A stretch of DNA of 64,000 bases. It comes from Struthio camelus (taxonomy: Eukaryota; Chordata; Aves; Struthioniformes; Struthionidae). Positions within the stretch are counted from its first letter, which is position 1. Each line of letters begins with the position of its first letter. The position numbers were made by a program, and so were the translations under genes. A model generated the notes under the pieces. The model worked only from the letters and a program-made list of their open reading frames with translations, searched no databases and was not told the DNA's origin. The stretch spans positions 75,837,088-75,901,087 of the forward strand of contig NC_090945.1 in NCBI RefSeq assembly GCF_040807025.1, read 5' to 3'. This document shows, one piece after another, positions 49,240-58,399 of this stretch.

Positions 49240-49800
49240 AGCGGGGCGAATTCATCTGCACAATCTGCCTTCACGTTGTGTCAAATCAAGAAGGCTGCTT
49301 TGAGGACCACGGGGCATCAGCCCATGCTCGGGTATTGATCGTGTGAAAATAACATGGATGGTCACCGAAGGGGGGGGGTGGAAATCTGTACGGGCCGAAA
49401 GGCTCAAACAAAGGGCGCTGGAGGAGCTGCTGGCAGCGGGATCCGCGGCAGCTCGCGAAGGGACGGGCTGATCCCAGCGGTAGCGGCGGGGCCCGACGGC
49501 GCTGGGGTCGGGGCGGCTGCTGCCGCCGGCGAGCTTCTCCTCGCCCAGCTCTGGCGCCGCTTCCCCCCTCGACGGCACCGGGCCCGGCCGAGTCCTTTAC
49601 ATTCGTCGGCCAGCTCTGCGGGGCAGGATTTGGCTGTGGGTCTGCTGTGAGCCCACGGGAAAGGAAAGTTTCTGCAACCCGAGGGGGTGCCACCGGGTTG
49701 TCGCTCCTGCGGCGTGCAGCGTGCGGGGAGGCAGGGACCCCGTCTTTGCCACGAGACTGCATTTTCTTTGGATGTGTGACAGGCAGAGACCCCGGCGGAC
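49240..49800. promoter_or_regulatory. CpG-rich block 3' of HMX1
   Basis: GC-rich non-coding DNA lies just beyond the HMX1 poly(A) signal. It has overlapping frames on both strands but no domain. Confidence 0.4.
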
Positions 49801-49879
49801 CAGCTCTCTGCTCGTCCCTACGGTCCTTGTAGTCCTTTTCCTTTCTTTCCTTCTGCTGTGTTTTTTTTTTTTTTTCTGT

Positions 49880-50041
49880 TTCGAGTTACCCCAAAGTAAG
49901 TTTATTGCACGTTTAAAAAAGTCAAAAAGCAGAAATTCGAGAAACGTTTAAGTGGAAATACACCGTTTGGGGAGGAAGTGGGGTGGAGCTGGAAGCCTGG
50001 CGAGAGGACGAGGGGACAGCGATCCCGGCACAGGTGGGCAT
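49880..50041 (-). other. HMX1: Predicted HMX1 3' UTR
   Basis: From the TGA stop to the first AATAAA is only about 136 nt, so the predicted UTR is short (about 150-160 nt). If cleavage there is inefficient, a longer transcript is possible. Confidence 0.4.
49901..49906 (-). terminator. HMX1: Candidate HMX1 poly(A) signal AATAAA
   Basis: A canonical GCAATAAAC context on the gene strand, the first after the stop. A TTTGGGGT element follows within about 15 nt. Confidence 0.5.
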
Positions 50042-50625
50042 TCAAACGAGTCCTGTCATCTGCGACCGTAGGAAGGGGAGGGAGGCGGCGGGGAAGCTGC
50101 CCAGGGGGTAACTGACAGCGTTAGAAAAGCCCACCAAGGGGGGCGACATGTGAGGCAAGGCGAAGCCCAGGGCGCTCGCCGGAGAGTTCTCGTGGTACAG
50201 GATGGGGACCCTCACTATCCTTTGGGCCGAGTGGGAGATGTTGGCCGCCTCCAGGTCGGCGGCCAGCTGTCTTTTCCACTTGTTGCGGCGGTTCTGGAAC
50301 CAGATCTTCACCTGGGTCTCGGTGAGGTGCAGCGAGGCGGCCAGGCCGGCGCGCTCCGAGCTGCTCAGGTAGCGCTTCACGTCGAAGGTGGACTCCAGCT
50401 GGAAGACCTGGCTGCGGCTGAAGACGGTGCGCGTCTTCTTCTTGCGGCCGGCGGCGCGCTGCTCCGGCCCGCCGGGCTCCTCGCCGCGCTCCTCCTCCTC
50501 CTCGCGGCCGCCGGGTCCCGGCCGCCCCTCCGCGGGGCCTCGCGCCGCCGCCGCCCGGCCGCCGCCGCCGCTCGCCCGCTCCGCCGCCGCCTCCTCGGCC
50601 GGCTCGGGCGAGTCGCGGTCGCTGG
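50042..50625 (-). other. HMX1: HMX1 coding exon 2
   Basis: It begins with CC completing the split Thr codon of SPDT, contains an Ala/Gly/Glu-rich linker, the homeobox and the HMX1-specific tail, and ends at TGA (50044-50042). It has 193 full codons. Confidence 0.95.
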
Positions 50626-52763
50626 CTGCGGAGAGAGGGACATGGTCGGCTGCCGCCGACGGCCCCGGGCTGCTCCGCGCCTGCCCTCGGGGGGACGGGG
50701 CGCGGAGCCCGGCCGGGGCACGGCGGCCAGCCGAGCCCCGAAATCCCCGGGTTGGAAAATAATGGGACTGCGGTAAAAGTAAGGACAGGGACGCTCAGGT
50801 CGGCTCCCGGGCCACTCAACCGGACAGTAATTTCTCTCGTAGAAACTCGGGGGCTGTGTTTTACACAAGCTCTAGTACATCTGTGTGTAAACATGCACAC
50901 ACGCACACACGTATTTATGTATAAATATATAAAAAGATATGCGCGTACATACACACACATAAAAGCCTATATAAATATAATAAAATTATGTATTTAAAAG
51001 TATATACAGGTTATATATTATATATATGTAGATAGGTAAGTATATAAGTATATAGATAAAAGTCTCTCTATATAAGTATATAGGCATATACATCCGGTAT
51101 ATAGACAAACATGAGTATACTTTCATATATAAATATAAGAGTTTGTACATATATAAATATATGCGTACACACATATAAAACGTCTACACATATTTATAGA
51201 TCCACGTGCACGTTTACACATATATTTATATATATATACATACACACTCGTATGTATTTACAAGTGCATACGTAAGGATACCGGAGTGTGTGTATATATA
51301 AAAGGGAGGAGGAGGAGAAATATTTCTCGCTTCACAGTATTTGGCACTTGATAAACCCAATCGGTTGGATCAACTGCTATAATATTGTGACATTACTTCT
51401 CAACACCCCTCCGTGGAGATTCCAATATTGTAATTTCTAATTGGAGTTTTAAAGAAGTAAAATATTTCTTGTATTTATATTGAAAAACCTTTCCTAGTAT
51501 TGACAGTACAGATTAAAAAAAAAAAAGGAAAAAAAAAGTAGACTAGAAAAACAAGATAGCTGTTTCAGGTGTTATTTTCTCTTTTCTAAAGTTACTTTTG
51601 AGAGAATTTAAAAATATCAGTAAACTCATCACGGTAAAAACAAACTCTTTGGGTTGTAAATCACATTTTTTTCCCCTTACTGAGTAATCAGGTGAACTCC
51701 ACAGGCTGCTATAGAATCAAGGAGATGTGCTGAGGGACGATATTTTTTTTCTTTCAGGATAAAAATAACCGCTGATCGCGGCCCATAAACTTTTTCCTAT
51801 GTCGATTTTTGCCCGGGAACACACGCTATTTCTCCAGAGCGTTTTCCCGCAGGAGCCCGAGGTGACAGAGGCCGCGGCGGAGCCGGCCCGCCCGCTCCGC
51901 GCCGCGCTGTGCGGGGCTGCGCTGGCCGGGGCGAGCGGAGCCGGCCCGGCCTGGGGGCAGAGGGGCAGCCCGGGGGGACACGCGGGGGCCCGAGCCCGGC
52001 ATCGGCTCTAGGTGTCCAAACCCACTGCTGGGCTACTGGGAACGGTGGCCTGCGCCTACAGACCTGGCTTTCCGGATTGTTAGGGCTTCCAAAACAGCTA
52101 CTGTGCCTTCTCAAAATAAAAAAAAAATTAAAAAAAGAGGGGGAAAAAAAAGCAAACAAACAAGCCAAAAAAAAAAAAAAAAGGGCACGCAAGCAAACAG
52201 CCCTAACACTGTTTATATTTTGGGGAGAGCAGCAGGCGGAGGTGAGGCTCCAGGTATCTGCCACACTTCGAGCATTTCCGGAGATTTGCTCTGAGCAGCC
52301 CAGAGCGGGGAGGCCGGGCGAGGGGCGCCAAGGGCCAGCTCTGCGGACCCCGGTGCCTCTCCCTCCGCGTCCGCGGGACCGCGGCGAGGCCGGGGGCTGC
52401 GGGGGAGGGAGAGGGGGAAAGACCCACCGAGGAGCCACTACCGAGGGGGGAGCGGCAACGAGGGGTAGGGGAAGGCGACTTACTGTCGGGGCTGGCGCAG
52501 CCCAGGAAGGCGGCGTGCGCTCGGCGGTACCAGCCGACGGCGGCGTCGCGGAGGGGGCAGCCCGGGGCGCCGAGGCGCAGCGGGGAGCGCGGCCCGCAGC
52601 GCGGTGCCCCGCGGCCGCCGCCGCCCGCCGCCGCCGCGCCGCGCCCCGCCGCCCGCCGCGCCCCGCCGCCCGCCGCGCCCGCCGGGCCCAGCAGGTCCTC
52701 GATGAAGAAGGACGAGACGCGGGCGGAGGTGGAGCTGGCGCTCTCCGTGGCTTCGTCCGGCAT
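50042..52763 (-). CDS. HMX1: HMX1 (GH6), H6-family homeobox transcription factor (2 exons)
   Basis: Nuclear homeodomain repressor that binds CAAGTG-type sites (family knowledge); it acts in eye, external and inner ear and cranial ganglia. Exon 1 is 52763-52484 and exon 2 is 50625-50042 (TGA), about 287 residues. The start MPDEATE matches the HMX1 family start MPDE. Residues about 18-24 (SFFIEDLL) are an eh1-like motif. The donor GACA|GTAAGT and acceptor CTCTCTCCGCAG are strong; splicing yields SPDTSDRDSPE, which is also in mammalian HMX1. The homeodomain is at about 155-214 with [13 protein letters not shown]. After it come [20 protein letters not shown], then LYHENSP, and an ending [17 protein letters not shown] that fits HMX1 and not HMX2 or HMX3. 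It is shorter than human HMX1 (348 residues), mainly in the acidic and Gly/Ala linkers before the homeodomain. Confidence 0.94.
50264..50443 (-). other. HMX1: HMX1 homeobox (60 codons)
   Basis: It encodes [10 protein letters not shown] through NKWKRQL, with Gln50 and Asn51 in helix 3. Codons 11 to 54 are the same as in SOHO1 except one (Ser versus Ala). Confidence 0.97.
50880..51300. repeat. Intronic TA/CA-rich low-complexity block
   Basis: About 400 bp of TATATA, ACACAC and ATATAAATAT permutations lies within HMX1 intron 1. It is microsatellite-like without a fixed unit. Confidence 0.8.
51330..51480. promoter_or_regulatory. Candidate intronic regulatory block of HMX1
   Basis: It includes CACTTG at about 51345 (the reverse complement of the HMX-family CAAGTG site), 'aacccaatcggttggatc' and 'ttctaattgg'. 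One CAAGTG per about 2 kb is expected by chance, so autoregulation is only a hypothesis. Confidence 0.25.
52118..52183. repeat. A-rich intronic run
   Basis: Several A8-A17 runs are interrupted by TT, GAGGGGG and CAAACAAAC. It is low complexity. Confidence 0.85.
52484..52763 (-). other. HMX1: HMX1 coding exon 1
   Basis: 93 codons plus one base. The ATG has A at -3 (CACGATGC). It ends GAC A before GTAAGT. A Gly/Ala/Arg-rich middle follows the eh1-like motif, and GWYRRAH is shared with the HMX1 family's WYPRAH segment. Confidence 0.93.
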
Positions 52764-52909
52764 CGTGGCGAGAGCCCCCCCCGGGGGGGGGAGGAGGAGG
52801 GAGGGAGCGGAGGTGCCGGCTCCTCCGCGGCTGGCTCCTCGGCTCGGCGGCCCGCCGCTGCCCAGCAGCCGCCTCCTTGCTCTGCCTAGCCCCGTGGATG
52901 CTCTCCTGG

Positions 52910-52918
52910 TATAAAAGG
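52910..52918 (+). promoter_or_regulatory. TATA box TATAAAAGG facing away from HMX1
   Basis: A strong consensus TATA box on the plus strand lies about 150 bp upstream of the HMX1 ATG but points divergently. It would drive an antisense or divergent transcript starting near 52945. No transcript evidence is available. Confidence 0.35.
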
Positions 52919-53138
52919 TTTTTTTTCCGGAGTAATCATTTCAGATCGCGGTTTGCCATCATTTCCTGCATGCTAGGAGGGGAGGGGGGAGGGGGAGGAG
53001 GGGAAGGGAATGGAGAGGAGAGAAAAAAAAAAGCAGCCCGGCAACCCATCGGAGGCGCCAGATTCTGTGCGAAAACGATAATAACGAAATAAAAATGTCA
53101 TGCAAGTTAAACGTTTTACAAGCGAGGGGAAATTCTCC

Positions 53139-53144
53139 GATTGG
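53139..53144 (-). promoter_or_regulatory. HMX1: CCAAT box on HMX1 strand
   Basis: CCAATC on the minus strand lies 375 bp upstream of the HMX1 ATG inside the CpG island. It is compatible with an NF-Y site. Confidence 0.35.
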
Positions 53145-53224
53145 CGGAGCGGCGCGGCAAATGGGATTTCCGCACGGGAAGAGCAGGGCGACGGCTTGCG
53201 AGGAGCTGGGGAGGGCTGGGGTCG

Positions 53225-53325
53225 GGCGCTGCGTGCGCGCGTGTGTGCGCGCGTGCGTGTGCGTGTGTGTATGTGTGTGTGTGCGCGCGTGTGCGTGTGT
53301 GCGCGTGTGCGCGCCCGCCCGCCGC
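53225..53325. repeat. GT/GC alternating tract (Z-DNA prone)
   Basis: About 100 bp of alternating purine-pyrimidine GTGCGCGCGTGTG-type sequence sits in the HMX1 upstream island and has strong Z-DNA potential. A short poly-G run follows near 53385-53405. Confidence 0.9.
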
Positions 53326-53474
53326 CGCGGGGCTGCCGCTCACGAGCTCCTGATTTAGGTCAATTAGGGAGCAAATCCCGGCGCGGGGGGGGGGGGGCGG
53401 GGGGGAGGGGAGCGCCCGGCCCCAGCTCACGGGCCGCGGCTTGGGGGGGCGGGGGGGACCTTGGCCACGACCGG

Positions 53475-53660
53475 TCCCGGCTCTCCCATTGGCCGCTACC
53501 CGCTCAGCGGGCATCCCAGCCAGCCAATCGGCGCCCCGAACATCGCGCTAATATTAATATCATTAATAATAATCATTCCCCCTCACTCCCCCCCCAACCC
53601 CCCGCGAAGCGCGGCCGTGCGCTCGCCGCGGCGGCGGCGGCGCCGCTTTTATGTCTAAGG
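53475..53660. promoter_or_regulatory. HMX1: HMX1 upstream core element: two CCAAT boxes and TAAT cluster
   Basis: A minus-strand CCAAT box (53492-53488), a plus-strand CCAAT box (53524-53528), and then a 29-bp AT-rich cluster at 53549-53577 with about five TAAT/ATTA cores, all embedded in nearly pure GC sequence. A gene-strand CATAAAAGC follows at 53653-53645. It looks like a promoter with homeodomain input, possibly auto- or cross-regulation. Confidence 0.45.
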
Positions 53661-54027
53661 CGGCGGCGGCAGCGGACGGAGGAGATTTGCCCTCCGCCGC
53701 CCGGAGGGCGCGTACCGGGCTCCGCCAGGTCGCCTCGCGGACCCCTGCCGGCCACGGCCGCGGGCTCCCGGCGGAGCGGTGAGGATCCCCCCTTCCCTGC
53801 TTTGGACCCTCGGGTTGGAGCATTGGCACCGCGGGGAGGGGAGGGGGGATCTCACTGCCCTCCGCCTGCCCTGTGCCCTCCAGTGTCTGAGCCTGCCGCT
53901 CCGCGGCCGCGCACCACCCCGCTGGCGGAGGGGGCTGTGCCTGGCGGGGACCCCTGTGACCCTTGCCTGCAGGGTCTGCCGCGGCCGCGTTGCTTTTCTA
54001 GCCTGGCCGGTGCCATTTCATCTTTTC

Positions 54028-54110
54028 ATTTGTGTATATATATGTGTGTGTGTGTGTGCTTGTGTGTGCGTGTATATGTATGTGTGTGTGTATGTATGCA
54101 TACAATACAC
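54028..54110. repeat. (TG)n/TATG microsatellite
   Basis: TG, TA and TGCG units form a simple repeat in the HMX1 upstream region. Confidence 0.85.
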
Positions 54111-55665
54111 ACGCGCACAGACATATATACAATGTATTTATAAAAAAGCGCCAGCCCTTTCTCCGCCGCCCCGGACGGGAGGCGGATGCGCGGCGCTGCC
54201 CACTCTAATAGAAAACCCATCGCTCCGAGGGTTAACACTCCACAGTCCGGCTTTTTTTTTATTAGTGTTATCATTGTGATTCTACTTCAGAGAAAGCCGT
54301 AAAACCGCCCTCCGTGTGTGTCCCCTTTTCCTGGCCCTTCTGGTGTGTCCGGCTCGGGACCGGGACCCCCAGCAAACCCTCACACCTGCCCCTCGCTGCG
54401 GGGCGCCGAGTTGCTCTCTGCCTTTTTCCTTTGGACCAGGTGAACCAGGTTTGCAGAGGGACCAGCCGATCCGGAGCACACGTCGGAGATCCGGGGCGGT
54501 TTGGGTGAGTACACAGATGCCCTCAAACATCCTCATTCAAGTCACTGCCGTCTGCTTTTGCGAGCGCTGGTTAGAAACTCGGGTCACCTTGCACGACCCT
54601 GCGCCTTGGACAGATGCGATGCTCGCCTGCAAGGCAACTTGCCTTCTCCTTCTCTGTCCTCCTCCTCCGCTACAGGGATATTCCTGCTTGTCCCCGGCTT
54701 GCAATATTTCTGGGCAAGCAAGCCTTCCCCAGGCCCCACCTCCCCTGCCGCTTGTGAATTTTGGGGACTGGTGTGGCTGTTCGCTGCCCGGCAGAAGCCT
54801 CTGAGATGTTCCCGCTCTGGGCGGACAGCGGGAGGCGGCGGTGTTTGAACCCGGCTCCCACGGGACTTCCCCGAGCACGGAGAGGGTGAAGGGATGGAGT
54901 GATCAGGGCCTATTTAGGAAAAAAAAAAAAGAATATTCCCACTCTACGCAGCCCCAGAAAAATGCAAATACCAGAGCTCTGAAATGAACCCTCAAAAAGC
55001 AAGAATATGCAGCAGTATGTTTGGGCTTCAGTCCTATCTGGAGATAGACCCAGGAGGATTCTGGTGAACTGTGAACAGGGAGAAAGTGTATTCATCACTT
55101 GTTGGAAAGGAGTGATGCTAACTTACCTTTCTTTCATGCTCTGGGCATCTTGGCGTGTGTTGATAGACAGGAAATACGAGTCTGACCGATGTATGCTAAA
55201 AAAGCATTTGCTCTGTTTCATTGGCAGACGCGTGCTTTCGAGAATAAATGATGAAAACGTGGACCCTGCTTACTTCTACAGTTTTTATATACAATGTGCA
55301 AACAATACGTACGTAGCCCGTGCCTATATTTTACAAAATGTTCCTATAGTGTAGTCATTACTTTGCTTTCCATATAGAGATAGTGCAACAGATTTTCTCT
55401 CCTTTTCCCCCCTCCATATTTCTCTAATATAATATATAATTGTCTGGTGTGCCCATCTAAGTGCATGAAAGTCAAGTATATGCAGACATATTACTGAAAC
55501 GCATAATGAGTATGAATGCAATTCTCTCTCTGAAAATACATTATATGTGTGTACGTGTATGTGTGTGTATATAGAGTATTTTTATGCTTGTGAATATGTA
55601 TATGCAGTTTTACATAGCTATAGTAACACGACCACAAACACTTTACACTGCTCGTGCATATTATG
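54111..55665. other. HMX1 upstream DNA, no gene seen
   Basis: No protein gene is supported. A strong plus-strand splice donor (GG|GTGAGT, GT at 54505-54506) is the only gene-like signal. TG-rich simple sequence occurs at about 55545-55575. Confidence 0.45.
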
Positions 55666-55669
55666 GGGA

Positions 55670-55802
55670 TGAAAATACCATTTCTTGCGCTCTGCACAGA
55701 GCTGGGTGGCTGCAGTGAACTCCAGGAAAAAGGACTGGCCTTTAATGGAGGTTTCACGGTAGCCAACCAGCTCTGCATAGACTGCAAGAAATGGTATTTT
55801 CA
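55670..55802. repeat. 133-bp near-palindromic inverted repeat
   Basis: Positions i and 111472-i are complementary. The outer 19 bp (55670-55688 with 55784-55802) match perfectly. Over 50 paired positions from the outside, 42 are Watson-Crick and 3 more are G-T. The centre is near 55736 with at most a small loop. Because of the symmetry both strands encode related peptides containing KIPFLA. No flanking target-site duplication or known TE terminus is evident. It could be a structured RNA precursor, a palindromic element or a DNA cruciform. Confidence 0.85.
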
Positions 55803-55839
55803 CAAATTTATTTCCAAAAAGAAACAGAGGGGCCGGGTC

Positions 55840-56850
55840 AGGTTTGTTCCCTGCCCTGCGCGGCCGCCGACCCGGACCGGGGGACAAACCTGGGCTGGCT
55901 GGTACTCACCCCCGTGTGCCATCACCCGCTGTGTGCCCTGCCCGGGGGGGGAGGGGGCTCGGGGGCCCTTTCCCACCGCAGAGACACCGCTGGCATGGCC
56001 CCCACCCCCCCTCGGCCAAGGACCCCCGGCCCGGCGGGCGAGGGGCGGCCCCGTTGGGACTCACCGGGCCCCACGACGGGGCTGGTGCGGCCGGGGCAGA
56101 GGCAGGACACGGCACCTCTCTGCCCCCATCGCCTTATCCCCGACAGCCGTCGCTTTCTTGGCGGCGACAAACTTTTTTTGCAGAGAGATATAGCTAAGAG
56201 TGGGGAGTTTTTCACGGGGCAGCGAGCTCCTACCTTCCTCTGGCCGGTTAGAAAAGATTTCCCAGTGTTTTCGGTTAATCCTGGCGGGTTTAGGGTCAAG
56301 TTTAGGCTACAGACTGTGCGCTCCGTATTTCCTCTTTACCGGATCTGTTTTATTCTCAGACACATTTTTCTCAGATGGTCTCAGGAGACCCTCAGGACCA
56401 AAGCGCCTTACCACGAGTTACTGCTGAGGTTGCGGCCTGCGGATCCTGGAGTAGCGCAGCCAAAATATTTTGTTGGCGGGGTGTCTCCGGTTAAGCAGTC
56501 CCCGTCCATGCCGAGGGCTGGCACGAGATGCCCCGCAGGGACGGAGCCTGGCGGGGCGGGTACCGACCCCCCTAATTGCCCCGTTACCATCTCCGACGGC
56601 CCTGAGCCTCGGCAGCGTTTGCTCGACGCGCGCGTCATTGCGCGACCGCTGTGAAACCGGGATCCGCGGTGCCGGGCCGGGCTCAGGAGGGAAGGAGTGG
56701 CGGGACGGCTCTGTTTTTAGGCTGAGTCTCCTGAAGGCATGTACGTGTATGTGTGTGACAAGTGGCTCCGCCGAGGGCAGCGCCTTGCAACGCCGGGCCG
56801 ACAGCTCCTGCCACCTCCGCCCGGCCCGACAGCCCTGCAAGGGCTGGGGC
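55840..56850. promoter_or_regulatory. CpG island upstream of HMX1
   Basis: GC-rich DNA with many overlapping frames in all phases and no domain. It lies 3-4 kb upstream of the HMX1 start and may be a distal promoter or an enhancer island. Confidence 0.5.
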
Positions 56851-56921
56851 GAGCCTGCCTGCAATGTGAATGCAATTACCTTGCTTTTGTTTGATGTCTC
56901 CTCTTCCTCTCCCTCCATCAG

Positions 56922-57189
56922 CGCTGCCTCAATGTGTCGTAAAATCGAGGCGAAATGAAAGACAGGCTTTAGCGCTACCTAACCCCTGATCCGCTCTGCT
57001 TTTAAGGGACCGCGCGGGATGTTTGGAGCCTGGATCCTTGCAGGAGGCGTTTAACCTCCCCGTGCTGCGAGCAGCAACGCCTTTCTGGGAAGGGGAATCG
57101 TCTCGTCTTTCTCCATGCCGAAAAAGTGGCGTTAAATTGATCGCTCGGTTCCTATCACTATCCTAGTAGATCAGAGGCCAGCACTGCGG
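56922..57189 (+). ncRNA. Hypothetical exon of a divergent non-coding transcript
   Basis: A strong acceptor (long CT-rich tract ending CCATCAG, AG at 56920-56921) and a donor CGG|GTAAGG (GT at 57190-57191) frame this interval on the plus strand, in line with the donor at 54505. No open frame of note is present. Signals only; this could be chance. Confidence 0.12.
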
Positions 57190-57231
57190 GTAAGGACATT
57201 CCTGGCCAACATCTGCCTTTGGTTGCTATGT

Positions 57232-57310
57232 GTATATATACGCACACACACACACATACATTTATATGGATACACACACACACACGCACACACGCACACA
57301 CACACACATA
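57232..57310. repeat. (CA)n microsatellite
   Basis: Interrupted CA/TA units; simple repeat. Confidence 0.9.
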
Positions 57311-57579
57311 AATCAAAAGTAGTATTTCAGCCAGGTTCACTTTAACTATAAAAATAAAAGAAATAAGGGATCATCTTCGCTTCTTCATTAAGCTGACGGG
57401 AGACGAGAAAGTGAGAAAGAACACACTCGGCGGCGTGTTTGGGGTCCAAAACTCCTTTAGCAGGGCAGAAGCAGTAGCGGAGAGGTTTGGAAACCTGCTT
57501 AAAAAAAGAAAAAGATATATGAAACATTCCTCTACATGAAACACCCTCCTCTTCCTCCTCCTTCCAACGAGTGCTGGGA

Positions 57580-58300
57580 GGAAAAGGGGGTCGCTCAGCT
57601 CCAACAGGAGCCGCACCAACGCGCTCCGTCCCCTCCCGGCGGAGCGCTTCCTGGCCGTGAACGGAGTTGGCCAGTTCTCTGCTCTGCCCCTCCACCTTCC
57701 AAAAAACGCGGATCCCGAGCAGGGCCCGGGGGAGGGGGTTCACGTCCCGCTGTGCCCGGCCTGGGACGCTGGGGGCGGGGGGATAAACGCGAACAGGGAG
57801 AGGGCTGAAGTGCTGCTCTGCAGGTGGCCGGCAGCAGCGGAGCAGCAGGCTCCGGGGAGGCGGGGGAGGAGGTGCCCCTCGGGTGGGAGCTGCCCCCGCA
57901 GCCGCGCACCCCCTGCCCGGTCGGGGCGGGGGTGCCGCCCCTCTCCCTGGGGCAGCCCTGTACGCACCTCTTGGGGGCACCACTTTTTGGGTAGTCTTTC
58001 GGGCAGGCAGCACGCCGAGAGCCAGATGAGAGAGAGCCTCCCTTTAAGGGCAGGTGGAAAAACAGGCGCTGTCCTTGGCTGTCCCCAGCCTAAGAGGAGT
58101 CTCTCCTGACTTGCAGAAGCCCCCTCGGGGCTCTGGATCCCGCGCACATAAAGCCACGCGGTTTGTACAAAGTTTCCAGGCCCCAAAGTGTGGGGAAACC
58201 TGAACCTGAGAGCGGTTGGGGCCACCAGGCGCCCCGGTGTCCGCCGGACCCGGGCCGCCTCTCAGCAGGGTGACCCCCCCTCCAGGACTCAGCATTGCCG
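57580..58300. promoter_or_regulatory. Distal CpG island
   Basis: The last GC-rich, CpG-dense block before the AT-rich flank. No gene is supported; frames overlap in several phases on both strands. Confidence 0.45.
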
Positions 58301-58327
58301 CTGTCCCCACTGCATCTGCTGCACTGG

Positions 58328-58353
58328 TTTTGTTTGTTTGTTTGTTTGTTTTG
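58328..58353. repeat. (TTTG)n microsatellite
   Basis: About six TTTG units. Confidence 0.9.
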
Positions 58354-58399
58354 TATCTGAATATATCAGGGAAGATTTCAGCTGTGTCCACAACACTGT

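Larger units (their letters stand above)
50626..52483 (-). other. HMX1: HMX1 intron 1
   Basis: 1858 bp with GTAAGT at the donor and CCGCAG at the acceptor. It contains a long TA/CA-rich low-complexity block (about 50880-51300) and A-rich runs (about 52118-52183). Between them, around 51330-51480 and 51765-51800, is more complex unique sequence. Confidence 0.9.
51840..54000. promoter_or_regulatory. HMX1: HMX1 promoter CpG island
   Basis: Dense CpG covers exon 1 and about 1.2 kb upstream. It includes CCAAT boxes on both strands and an AT-rich homeodomain cluster. The transcription start is not determinable; a gene-strand CATAAAAGC (53653-53645) is one TATA-like candidate. Confidence 0.7.

Noticed and set aside
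50150-50776. 208-codon plus-strand frame opposite HMX1 exon 2
   Set aside because: Antisense shadow of the homeobox exon.
51330-51480. CACTTG as evidence of HMX autoregulation
   Set aside because: The 6-mer occurs by chance about every 2 kb on either strand, and there is no local enrichment here.
40382-52763. Identification of the pair as HMX2 and HMX3, which are also tandem
   Set aside because: The 50-kb gene has the HMX1-specific tail and the SPDTSDRDSPE junction. The 40-kb gene lacks both the HMX2 and HMX3 tails and has Leu56.
53100-54143. 347-codon plus-strand frame in the HMX1 upstream island
   Set aside because: Composed of translated GT/GC repeats and GC-rich DNA; no domain and no conserved start context.
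55618-55887. Related peptides on both strands at the inverted repeat, possibly two small genes
   Set aside because: The similarity follows from the palindromic DNA; the frames have no splice or start context.
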